Positions 49,379 to 59,352 of a stretch of 64,000 nucleotides of DNA are shown in pieces (the stretch's first letter is position 1; every line of letters starts with the position of its first letter). The position numbers and the translations under genes are program-made. The notes under the pieces are model-generated. The model saw only the letters and a list, made by a program, of their open reading frames with translations. It made no database searches and was not told the DNA's origin. The DNA is from Heterostelium album PN500 (lineage: Eukaryota; Evosea; Eumycetozoa; Acytosteliales; Acytosteliaceae), in the NCBI RefSeq assembly GCF_000004825.1, contig NW_008805073.1:1426001-1490000 (forward strand), written 5' to 3'.

Positions 49379-49632
49379 TTATGATTTAGAATCCAATACA
49401 ACAACTCCAACAAAGACAACCACCATTAAATACATTGAAATAGCTAAAGATGATATTGTTGGTTCCTCTTCTTCCAATACATCGATATTATTTTTTGGAT
49501 TCATGATTGAAATACCATCATTGTCTTCAAAGTCAGCTACATCATCACCTATGAACGATACTAATTCTAATAAACTTAGTTCAAAAAAAAAAATAGATAA
49601 GTATTGATATTTGAATGTTGAACTTACATCAT
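49379..49632 (-). CDS. Tail-anchored micro-protein, 66 aa
   Basis: Fits two exons: 49632..49628 (ATGAT only) and 49574..49379, with donor GTAAGT and acceptor CTAAG. The product has an acidic cytosolic part (GDDVADFEDNDGISIM, then LEEEEPTISS) and a single membrane helix of about 20 residues (LAISMYLMVVVFVGVVVL) close to the C-terminus, ending DSKS. This is the layout of a tail-anchored protein. I know no family with this sequence. Its gene abuts the RhoGAP end (100 bp). Confidence 0.55.
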
Positions 49633-49872
49633 TTTGTTTTTTTTAATTGATACTAATTTTTGTTCATAATTTGTAGAAAGAGTGGACTATTTATAACAAA
49701 ATTTTAGGTAATATAGACATTTGACACTAAACTACCTTAAAAGATGTGTCATACCTTAAATTTTAAAATTAATAATTTTTTACAAAGAAAGATTGCTAAA
49801 GTAAAGAAAAAAAAAAAGGAAATGATAAAATAATGTTTATAAAATTTTAATCTACTGCACTAGTTGATTAAA

Positions 49873-50612
49873 TTAAGGCTTTACTATTTTCCATATAATA
49901 ATAAATACTACTGCCAACACAATTAATAAAATCAGACCCATGATTAGCTTGTCTGTTGCCATTTTTCTTGCGAATGCTCTCATTTGTCTGGTTGCTAGTT
50001 TTAAATTATCTTCCACCTGATTGAGGTTCTCATCTATTTTTTTTAGTTGTTGATTTTGATGTTCCATTCCACTTAAAGTATTTATTCCAATCTCTACCAT
50101 TTCAACTCCTTGAGCCTCCATTCTGGTTATTGCTTCTTTATCTTGTTGTTGCAGTCTCTTTGCTTGGGCCATATCTTGATTATATTGATTTTGTGCTTGG
50201 TCGTTTATTGGGATGGCAATTTCCCCTGTATTTGTTGGATCACCTTCATTTTGTTTCTCTGCCCATCTCAATTCATTTTCAAGCTTACGAAGAGTTTCAT
50301 CGTATTGCTTTGCTTTTGTTTCATATTCAGTTTGTTCTTTTTTCTCTAATATTCTATATTCTCTTCTAAAACTCTTTAAATCTAAAATTAAAAGAAGATT
50401 AACAAATGTTTTGGCTAATTTAAATAACTATTAAATACAATACAATTTCTTGCTACTTTTAATCTTTCATCTAGATGTTCAGCATTTTGTCTTATATCTA
50501 ATATATTTTTTTTTTTCTTGGCTGCAGCTGATTTAATATCTTTGATTCCTTTTTCAAGCTCTACAACTTTTAAAAAATCTTGTTCGTATTCGCCTAATAA
50601 AATCGTTGACAT
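49873..50612 (-). CDS. Qb-type SNARE, NPSN/Vti1-like
   Basis: Membrane-fusion SNARE. Two exons: 50612..50444 and 50381..49873 (225 aa). The N-terminal helices (LLGEYEQDFLKVVELEKGI ... LDERLKVARN) and second block (LKSFRREYRILEKKEQ) match the NPSN/Vti1-type Habc bundle. The SNARE helix is about residues 125-195 (MVEIGINTLSGMEHQNQQL, with a central Gln), followed by a basic stretch and a C-terminal helix anchor (LIMGLILLIVLAVVFIIIW). The FRREYR segment favours NPSN, a SNARE class known from plants and some protists. Vti1 is the alternative. Confidence 0.7.
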
Positions 50613-50884
50613 ATATATTTATTTTATCTTATATAATTATTTTTTTTTAATTTATTTATATTAATTGTTTTTTTTATTCACCAAAGTTTTTATATATAAA
50701 TAGAATGAGTTGTTATAAGAAGGAGTTTTTTAATTATACAACTTTCCCTCATTCACAGTTTTTGTTCAAAGAATTTTTTTCACCACAAAAATTTTTCAAT
50801 CACCGAATTTTTTTCTCAATAGTCTAACAGCATTGCATGTTTTTTCATTATATTTGATGGAATTTATATTATTTTCTTTATTTG

Positions 50885-51574
50885 TTATTGTCTTTGGGTA
50901 AGATCATCTTGATTATAATATTTACACATAAAAGTTAAACCTAAAGTTTGATCACCTTTTGGAGCTAAATCAGGATATTCAAATGGAATGTCATCACCTT
51001 CTCTTTGATATCCGTAGGACTTTGAGTACCAATTGAAAATCTCTTCACGGCAACTGATTATACTGAGTATCGATTTCTTTACTTTCCAAACCTCTGACAT
51101 CTGACGTTCTGCGACGTTCATCAAGATCGAACCAATTCCGTCACTCTGATATGCAGGGTCAACAGCCAGCATATGAAGCTCACCAATATCCATCGATGTA
51201 GGTTGTCTATCACATTCGATACATCCAACAATCTCGCCGGTCGGTTTCCATTTTGCTGCGTTGTCAATGCTTGCGCCATCTACGTTGTTGTTGTTGTCAT
51301 TGTTGTCAGTGTTTGCAGCATCAGTGTTTTCAACTACTTTCTCTAATACAAAAAGAACATCCAAATCTCTACTCTTTGCATAGTATTTCTCTAGCTGCTC
51401 TACATTCAAACGGATACCGGTAATCAACTCTTTAGTGGTAGTCCATGATTCAACATCAGGTTTGCCCAAGAAAGCCCAACTAACGATTTGAACTAACTTT
51501 TCGAAATCTCTTGGTTCAGCGTATCTACACAACAATTTAGTGTTTGATTTTTTTGTTTTAAAATATTCATTCAT
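50885..51574 (-). CDS. GNAT-family N-acetyltransferase
   Basis: Single exon, 229 aa. Acetyl-CoA-binding motif A is clear near residue 135: ELHMLAVDPAYQSDGIGSIL, with the Q-x-x-G-x-G/A loop. The motif B helix includes REEIFNWYSKSYGYQREGDD. The N-terminal strand is RYAEPRDFEKLVQIVSWAF. An Asn/Asp-rich loop of about 15 residues (DNNDNNNNVDG) interrupts the domain at residue 90. The substrate is unknown; single-domain GNATs of this size act on small amines or peptides. Confidence 0.8.
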   Translation of the reverse strand: MNEYFKTKKSNTKLLCRYAEPRDFEKLVQIVSWAFLGKPDVESWTTTKELITGIRLNVEQLEKYYAKSRDLDVLFVLEKVVENTDAANTDNNDNNNNVDGASIDNAAKWKPTGEIVGCIECDRQPTSMDIGELHMLAVDPAYQSDGIGSILMNVAERQMSEVWKVKKSILSIISCREEIFNWYSKSYGYQREGDDIPFEYPDLAPKGDQTLGLTFMCKYYNQDDLTQRQ

Positions 51575-51837
51575 TTTTAGATATATTGTAATAAAGTGTA
51601 TAAAAAAAAAAAAAAAGCATTTCGTTTAAAACGTGTCTTAAAAAATAAGTTTTTTTCAAAAAATGTAAATTAAAAATTAAATTAAATTTTTTTAAAAAGA
51701 TATTTAAATTTTTTGATAAATGATGGTAAAATAAGATGACCTTTCATTAAAATTTAGAGTGTTTCAGAACTTTGGATGATGAATGCAAATATTTGCATTG
51801 AAATTTCTTTTATTTATCAAATAAAACTATTTTTTTT

Positions 51838-52301
51838 TTAAATAAGTAAACTGGTAGAGTTACAAGATAATAAAGAGTAGTAAAATTCACTTCCTGGGTA
51901 TGGTGGGTTCCAACTAGTATAGTAAGTAGCAACAAAAGCATAACTATTGCTCAAAGCTACACTTATTTTGATATAGGAGACGATTCGGTTGGTATTTGAA
52001 TTATAAACAGTTCCTAATCCAGAGTATGTTCCATCTTGATTCTGAGTTGCATTGACTATAAACGTGTTGCTTGGATTCTTTGCATCAAAGGTATTGAGTA
52101 CACCATTTTCCATTGAAAGTCCTGCAACAACTGGTGCTGAGCAATCCGAAGAATCTTGATGATAAATCCAAAGACCTTGAGTAATCGGAGATGCTATTTT
52201 TTTTTTTTGGTTAATAGATTATAATATATTTTTTTATTAAAAAAATACTTACATCTAACCAATAAAATTAAAAAGAATAAAAAGACAAAATACTTTAACA
52301 T
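51838..52301 (-). CDS. Small secreted protein A (134 aa)
   Basis: Two exons: 52301..52253 (signal peptide MLKYFVFLFFLILLVR) and 52193..51838. The mature part starts SPITQGLWIYHQDSSDC and is beta-rich with few charges (DGTYSGLGTVYNS, SYAFVATYYTS) and two or three Cys (SDCS, LLSCNST). The next gene upstream is a paralog with the same exon split, the same QW/LW plus His start and a Cys at a corresponding position. Function unknown; probably an extracellular carbohydrate-binding or matrix protein by shape alone. Confidence 0.65.
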
Positions 52302-52663
52302 CCTATAATATATATATTTAAGAAAAAGTGATATTGTAAGATCTGGATGCCATTCTTTTTATAGATGTTTGACGAGAAACGAAAAGATAAGATTTTTACT
52401 TTTTTTTTGGAACCCAAGGATTTTTGTTATTCTTGATAGTTTAAAACTATTAGATTTGATTTGTAAAGAATTAGTTTAATTTTTAAATATTAAGGATATA
52501 TGTTTTTGTCAAAGATAATCATCTATTTGAAAAGTTGAAGGATTTATCAATATATCGCTCGTCAAACTTACCAGGATAAATGATTTGAAGCCGATTGTTA
52601 ATATATCACCAAAGTATATAGATTTTAGTTAGATGTTTAATTATATTTAGGTAAAGCGTTTTA
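52302..52663. other. Spacer between two secreted paralogs
   Basis: AT-rich promoter region of protein A (minus strand). Some sequences are less AT-rich near 52355-52400. No gene. Confidence 0.35.
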
Positions 52664-53190
52664 TTATATGAAAACAGTAGCAGAGTATTCATCTACTATA
52701 TTTGATTCGTCGTCTGAAGAATCATTACAAGTCGATAGAGAATAGTAATAAGTATCACCAGTAAAGCCGCTGCTAGAAGAATAAACGGCTATGAAGGCAA
52801 ATGGGTTGTAAATGGTACCTTTTACGTTGGTATAGGCGTAGATATGTAGATTTCTATAGAGTGCACCGTATCCTTGGAATGTTCCATCATTGTTAACCGT
52901 TACATTGGTCAAGTAGAGGAAACCCTCTGGTGAGATTGTACTAATCATACCATTTTTCTTTACCAGATTCATAGTTTGTGGTGTACTACATTTATTTGAA
53001 CCATGTAAAGTCCATTGTCCTGCTGCTAACTCCTCTGTTTATGAAGAATAATAATAATAATAATTATAATAGTATTTAAGTATAAAGCAATTAAATATCA
53101 AAGTGTAGTGATGATAGTAAACATACTTGCAATTGTAAATGTATTAAACAAAGCTACTAATACAATAAAAGATATAATTAATTTATTCAT
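52664..53190 (-). CDS. Small secreted protein B (144 aa), paralog of A
   Basis: Two exons: 53190..53127 (signal peptide MNKLIISFIVLVALFNTFTIA) and 53034..52664. The mature chain starts ELAAGQWTLHGSNKCSTPQ, and shares with protein A the W-x-x-H-x-x-x-x-C opening, the DGTFQGYGALYRN block (DGTYSGLGTVYNS in A), the AFxAxYxSS strand and a YYSLSTCN close (YYSLLSCN in A). An acidic end follows (DSSDDESNIVDEY). A and B are a tandem duplication with conserved intron phase. Confidence 0.7.
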
Positions 53191-53523
53191 TTCTATAAGT
53201 GATTTAAATGATTAACGATAACTTGATTATTTAACAATTATTATTGATTTTAATCATCACATTTTTATCTTTCAAGATATCTTTGATTTATTTTAAAATA
53301 AATATCTAGATATATTAATAAATTTCGTCATTCTTCCAGAATTCTTGAAGATATTTCATATCGGAAACTCTGCCTACCATCTTATGTTGTGATCATATTT
53401 GTTGATTATTTGGATATGTTAATGACTTGATACACACAAATTGTAATTTGAAATGATGAAATGAAAGATAAGAGTTATATATATATATATATATATATTC
53501 AATATTGGTAGTTATTTTATTTA
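53191..53523. promoter_or_regulatory. Region upstream of secreted protein B
   Basis: 333 bp AT-rich with a (TA)n run at about 53478-53500; also the end side of the phosphomevalonate kinase gene. No gene. Confidence 0.35.
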
Positions 53524-55278
53524 TTATTGTGGTAAAGTATCTTGAATTACACCGGTTGGATCTTCACTCAATACCAATGGCAATACCTTACATTGGCTCC
53601 ATTTCATCCATTCTTCTTTTATGGATTGTGCACTCTGGTCGCTGAGTGTAATTGAAAAGAGTGCGTCGAATCCACCCGCACCAGGAACACCCGATGCAAC
53701 ACAACCTAGAACCTCCATGGTATGATCGGCAAGGTTTGACTGCTCGACTGGCTCCAATGGAACATCGGCTAGTTCACCCATCTTTCTAAGTAATCTTCTG
53801 ATCTCTAAAAACGATGATCTAACCAATTGAATTTGCTTGATAACCTGATCGTTATTACCTTTCGATAGTAACTCTAACCATTTAGATTGCGAGGTACTAG
53901 CCAGCAATGAAAGTGTATTGAAATAACTATTACTGTCGCTACCATGCAACTGATGTAACTCATTGAATGCTTTCTTTACCAAACCATTTGAAGTATGTAA
54001 GTCATCCCAAAGTTGTTTTGCTAAAAATCAAAATAAATTAATATAAGTATTAGTTTAGCATTCATCTCTAGGCTAGACTATATTAATAACTTACATATCT
54101 CTGGATTTGATTTTCTCCATTCTAAAACTTTCTTTACCATCACAGGAGTATTGGATCCAATGCTTACGTCTGCCAACAACAATTGTAAGCCAGCTGGCAA
54201 TGCCATAGAATGATGTTCATTATCCCATTTTCTATAATTATCAAGTCTATTTTTAAATTAGTTATATTGATATTGGAATAATGTTTAATTAAATGTCTGT
54301 AGATAGCTTTTAAATACATACTTGACAGAGTTATAATCTTCTTGTAAAACAGATTGAAGTAATTGCTCTGGTGTTGGTGTAATGTTCTTATCGTAGTGAT
54401 CTAGAATACCTTGAATGAGATCCGGTGAGAATCTTCTATATACTTGACTACCGAATACAGCTGAACTGATATCGAATCCACTTCCGATCTTGCCTTGTGC
54501 AACACAATGACAGAGCTGAGCAAGATTATGTAAAAGTGTCTTTTCACGCAACAACTTGACTTTATCACTCTGATTCTTCAAATCGATCACCTTGAAAAAC
54601 GACAATAGAGCAGCAGTCAACGAGCTAACCAAAGCTGCAGAACTTCCCAAACCAGTCTTTTGTAGCTCATCCAATGTAGTAGTCAAAGGCAGGAATTGTG
54701 GTAAAGTCTTTAATGATTCATATGATATTGGTAAACCTCTTTGTTTTAACTTTAGTAAAATAAATAAAAAAAAAGAAGTTGTTATTACATATAAAACTAC
54801 TAGTAGTTATTAAATATTAACATACTTGTGGAATTTGAGAATAGAAATCATTTGCACCCATAATAGTTATATATAAACCTTGCATAAGGATATCGATGAA
54901 TTGTGATTGTTCAATGAGTGACTGAATGACAATGAGTGTATAGAACAGTGTCTTCTCAACGTATCTATTCTCTTTGTAGGTGGTTGGATTTGCTGGTTGT
55001 ATTTCGATGACCGACGGTTGATTAGGACGATACACAATGTGATATTGTTGCTCCGATTTGAACTGTGGTGATGACAATGTCAATTTATAATGATGGTGAT
55101 CACCATTACCTGTTGTTACTGTACTATTTTGCTGTTCGATAGGTTTGATAGTAGTATAGAACCTTGAATTGATAGTGAAAACAATACCATCAAACAATCT
55201 ATCTAAAACCAAGTAACCACCTGTAACCAACACTTTTCCAGGTGCCGAACAACATACTTCTTTTTCACAACTACTCAT
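53524..55278 (-). CDS. Phosphomevalonate kinase (GHMP family, ERG8 type)
   Basis: Phosphorylates mevalonate 5-phosphate in the mevalonate pathway to sterols and prenyl groups. Four exons: 55278..54826, 54749..54322, 54246..54095, 54020..53524 (509 aa; yeast Erg8 is 451). GHMP motif 1 is [16 protein letters not shown] at residue about 10, motif 2 the ATP loop [14 protein letters not shown] at about 190, and motif 3 is [15 protein letters not shown] near residue 460. The [16 protein letters not shown] block is diagnostic of ERG8. The animal-type enzyme (PMVK, a P-loop kinase) is not homologous, so this is the fungal/plant form. Confidence 0.95.
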
Positions 55279-55478
55279 TATTTAGATCTATATAATATAT
55301 ATTTCTATTAAAGTAAATAACTATATTAATATTAAAATAAGATTAACCAAAATAGAAAATAAAAAACACAATGTCAGACGAAACCTGTTGGACAAATTTG
55401 TCCAACACATTTTTTTGATATACTTTTCATTTTTTATTTTTTATTTTTTTTGAAAAGGTTATTATTTTGTTTGTTTAT
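55279..55478. other. Spacer between PMK and RING genes
   Basis: 200 bp holding the PMK upstream region and the RING gene end. A short inverted repeat (GGACAAATTTGTCC at 55390-55403) is a perfect palindrome. No gene. Confidence 0.35.
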
Positions 55479-57371
55479 TTATAAATAAATTTTTCTAAGT
55501 TCATTTGGTGTTGTAATGATATTACATTGTGGACACCATTTCTTAACTTTGAGTGCATTCAACCAACATTGTTCACAGTGAACATGCCAACACTTGATAC
55601 TGACCAACGGAACTTGATAGTTACTTAGACATACCAAACAATTCGGTACATTCTGTAGTAGCTTGTCTTGTTCTCTTATTCTTTCTTTTAATGATTCAAT
55701 TATTATACTATTACCACCATTATTACTGTTATTATTTACATTATTATTTACATTTTTTGTTGTTGTAGTTGTTGTAGTTGTTGATGTCGTTGTTGTAGAT
55801 GATGATGATGGTGCTGTTGTTATTAAATGATTTAAACTTGGTTTTTCTATTGCTGATAAACTATCTACTGTGTATTGAACTTGTCCGTATTGAACAGTAT
55901 CATCTTCCTCTATGTCCAAGTCGATATCTTCGTTGGTTGCATCTTTGTGTCTCGGTACGATATCGTGATAGCCATTGGGAATCAAGCTGCATGCACGAAT
56001 ACGTGTTTCACCTGCAAACTCATATACCTCTACGCCTGGTGGTAAATCAGAGTAGTCTTCTTCCTCTTCATTGGCTTTTCTCTTGTTTTGTTGTGTTGTT
56101 GATTTAGGTGGTCTACCTCTTCCTCTCTTTGGTGTTGTTGTTGTTGCATTTGCATTAGCATTTGCATTTGCATTAGCATTACCATTTCCACTCTCTAAAC
56201 ATCTATCTAAATGTAAGTTGAAATCACTCATATCTCCACTAACTTGCTCTCCACAAACAAAACATTTCTGTATACTATTATTACTATTATTACTACTATT
56301 ACTACTGATGTTGCTTGTACTATTATTATTGGTGGTAGTGGTGGTGGTAGTACCGCTGCTGACACTGCTATCAATTGAGTTTCTTGATGAATTTAGTAAA
56401 GTTGCAGATCTCTTTTCTCGTTTCGCTCTGATGTTGCCAATAGATTGGTTGATGTCGTCAAACTCTGAAACAGTACCGGTTGCTTGCATGTGTGTCTTTA
56501 TCAATGCGTTGATTGTCGATGATCTTCTTGGTCTATTAGCTGACAGTGTTTGATAGGATCCGGATTCATCCTCAAAAGATGGAAGACTTTCCTCAGATGC
56601 CAACTTCTTCAACTCCATCTCATAATGCTCCTGATATTTATCTTGATCGATCTTTATCTTACAGATAGGACATATCGATTTAGATAGATAATCTCCGTCA
56701 TCATCCTGTTGTTGTTGTTGTTCTTGTTGTTTTTGTTGCTCCAACAGCTTCAATTGTTTCTTTGTTAACTTTGGTGATGCTGTATTGGCAGCTTTTGGTG
56801 GCGATGCCAAAGGAAATCCATTATTATCTAATTTTACTTTTGCTTTATATTTTAATTAAGATAGAGAAGAGAAGAGAAGAGAAGAGAAGAGAGATGTTAA
56901 TAAACATTTAAGTTCTAATTGTCTTGCATCTAATAATTGATATTTACGAGGTCTACCACGTCCTCTTTTCACTGGTACTAATGGTTCAACATCTAAAGAA
57001 GATGAAGGTGTTGCTATTGGGGTTGTTGAATCTATTGAATCTATTGAAGCTGTAGTTGTTGTGGTGGTTGTTGTTGTTGGTGTTGCTAGTGTTGCTATTG
57101 CTACTGGTATTGCTATAGCTGGTGCCGTAGTTGCAGAATCTGAAATCGGTGTATTTAAAATAGGCATATGCTCTTCCAAAAACGGTGTTTCAGTGATACC
57201 CTCCTCTTCATTTTCCAATAGTGAACCAATACTACTACTTGCTAACTCTTCATTCTCCTGTGTTGACAAAAGATGTTGTTGCTCTATTGTTTGTTCTTGA
57301 TTCAAGTGTTGTTGTAAACTACTATTACTATTTGCTATAAATTCTTGAAATGTAGATTCTGAAAACATCAT
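55479..57371 (-). CDS. RNF220-like RING E3 ubiquitin ligase with two AT-hooks
   Basis: Two exons: 57371..56906 and 56842..55479 (609 aa). The first exon encodes a Gln/Thr/Ser-rich region ending in an AT-hook-like KRGRGRPRK. Then follow CxxC zinc motifs (ICPICKIKIDQDKYQEHYE and KCFVCGEQVSGDMSDFNLHL), a second AT-hook (KRGRGRPPK), a conserved block (GVEVYEFAGETRIRACSL) and a C-terminal RING: CLVCLSNYQVPLVSIKCWHV, then CEQCWL and CPQC. The end, ITTPNELRKIYL, matches the RNF220 C-terminus (ITSPGDLRRIYL in my memory of the animal protein). RNF220 ubiquitinates nuclear factors. DNA binding is inferred from the AT-hooks. The donor GTTTATT is weak, so the exon junction is less sure. Confidence 0.8.
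56866..56893 (-). repeat. (TCTCT)n polypyrimidine tract in intron
   Basis: The minus strand reads as repeated TCTCTTCTCT, five units, within the intron of the RNF220-like gene. It may strengthen the 3' splice site. Confidence 0.7.
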
Positions 57372-58148
57372 ATTTTAAACTATCGATTTCTGTTTCTTAC
57401 TATGAAAAAATAAAATAAATTAAAAAAAAAAAACAAGATTTAAATAAACATCCGACTACGCCGAGATATATTAGATATTTTATTAACAATGTTGGGTGTG
57501 AGTGTGTGGTGAACAACAGATGGATGATGTTGTTTGATAGATTTAGATTTCTTTCGTCTTCTCAGATCACAATCATCAATTTCACTTTTGGCGAAAGCGA
57601 ACGTTTTCATCAATTCAATAATGTCATTGGCATGCCAGTGTGAGTGTCGCACCTCGCTTCACCATGGTGTTGCACCAGCGACTCGTCTGCTTGCACGTCA
57701 AAACTTTCTTTTTTTTTTAATTTTTTTATTTTTCATTAAAGAAGTTCGTTGGTGTTTTTTATTAAAAAAAGAAATTCAAAAAGATCGACCACAGCCCCAT
57801 ACAAACAACCACACCTTTTCACGACTTTTGATGAAAAACTAAACAACCACTTAATATAGAACAAAATCTTTTTTGTTTACATACAAAACAAAAAGCAAAT
57901 AAAAAATGAATAAAACGATTTGTTTGATATTTTTTTGTTTTATTTAGTTTTTCTATTTTTAATAAATAAATAATTAATACTTAATTATTACTATTACTAA
58001 ATTGTATCATCAACAAACACTTGTATGACAAACTAAACAATTTCATCCATTGATCAACCTTTTACTTTTTTTTTAACAATTATATTACACACGATTAGAT
58101 TATATTTATCATTTATATAAATCTTTTTTTAAATATATATTTTCAGAA
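57372..58148. promoter_or_regulatory. Divergent promoter with a GC-richer ORF-like island
   Basis: 777 bp between the RING gene and the methyltransferase. At 57440-57660 on the minus strand a 73-codon frame reads HSHWHANDIIELMKTFAFAK, then DDCDLRRRKKSKSIKQHH. Its GC is well above the flanks and it could be a small exon or upstream ORF, but I see no splice partner. The rest is AT-rich. Confidence 0.4.
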
Positions 58149-59061
58149 ATGACAAAAACAATAGGTAAAAAAAAGAATAAAGATTTCAAATTTCTATATT
58201 TTTTTACTTATTAATTTATTTTAATAGATTATGGAGAAAGAGAATATTGGGATCAGAGATATGAAGATGATAAAAAGAAGAGACCACATTTCGATTGGTA
58301 TCATGGTTATAAGACTTTGAAACCATTCCTTTCTAAATATTTTTTAAAGTTGGACAGAATTTTAATGCTTGGTTGTGGTATGTTTGGAAATTTAGTGTGA
58401 AAAACAAAACAAACAATTTTTGTTGCCGACATGTTGTTGTTTACTAATAATCGTATCTTTAAATTTAGGAAATAGTAAATTGGGTGAAGATATGAATGAC
58501 GATGAATATAAGGAGATTGTAAATATTGACTTTTCAGATGTATTAATACAAGATATGAAGAACAGAACCGTCGGTAGAGAAGGATTAGAGTATCTGACAA
58601 TGGATGGCAGAGATATGGACTTTGAGAGTGATTCTTTCGATTCTATTTTTGACAAGGGTACAATCGATGCTGTGATGTGCAGCGACGACGACAATTCCAA
58701 TGCAAAGCGAATGATTACCGAGGTTTCGAGAGTGTTGAAGCCTGGTGGTTTCTTTGTGGTGATGACCTATGGTTCACCAGAGAACCGATTGCCAGTGCTC
58801 AATGTTGCCAACTACAACTGGACCGTCTACATGAGAATGTTAGGAACATCTCCAGATGCTCAAAGTAATCAATGTCACTATATCTACATTATGAGAAAGA
58901 ACATAGCGAATTCCGATAACTCTACAGCCGATCAGGCTTCCCTACAACAACTCAAATCAATTGCAACCAATCCATTCGATCCAAGTACCGAACATTTCGA
59001 AACCTATTTATATTCTTCAGTTGGAAAGATTGCATTAGAAGTTACACCAGTAGTTAAATAA
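58149..59061 (+). CDS. Class I SAM methyltransferase, EEF1AKMT4/METTL13-like
   Basis: Three exons: 58149..58164 (16 nt), 58228..58377, 58469..59061 (252 aa). The N-terminal EYWDQRYEDDKKKRPHFDWYHGY is diagnostic of the METTL13/EEF1AKMT4 group (YWDxRY...EWFG type). The SAM loop is ILMLGCGNSKLGED, acidic post-II is VNIDFSDVLI, post-III is DSIFDKGTIDAVMC, and the core close is EVSRVLKPGGFFVVMTYGSP. In animals these enzymes methylate lysine of elongation factor eEF1A. Substrate here is inferred. The very short first exon is fixed by frame. Confidence 0.88.
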
Positions 59062-59352
59062 TAAAGATTATCTTTTTTTTTTTCTCATTTTATTTTTCTT
59101 TTTAATTTGATAATAACACAAGTATGTCTTCAATTTGATATATGTTACAAATAAAGAAAGGTCAAATTCAATTTTATATAATTAACAATCTATTGATTTA
59201 CCATTATCTTTTACTATTCTTAACTACTAAATCAAATCCAGATTATTTCTGAAAAAATTAGGTATTGTTTTTTTTTTTTTAAGCTCCCATTGAAAAACAT
59301 GTTTACTTTTTGGAATCATTTTGTACTTTAGAATCTTAGTAGATAGATATGA

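Noticed and set aside
53478-53500. (TA)n tracts here and at 382-404, 1713-1731, 17589-17605, 47335-47349
   Set aside because: Ordinary microsatellites expected in this base composition.
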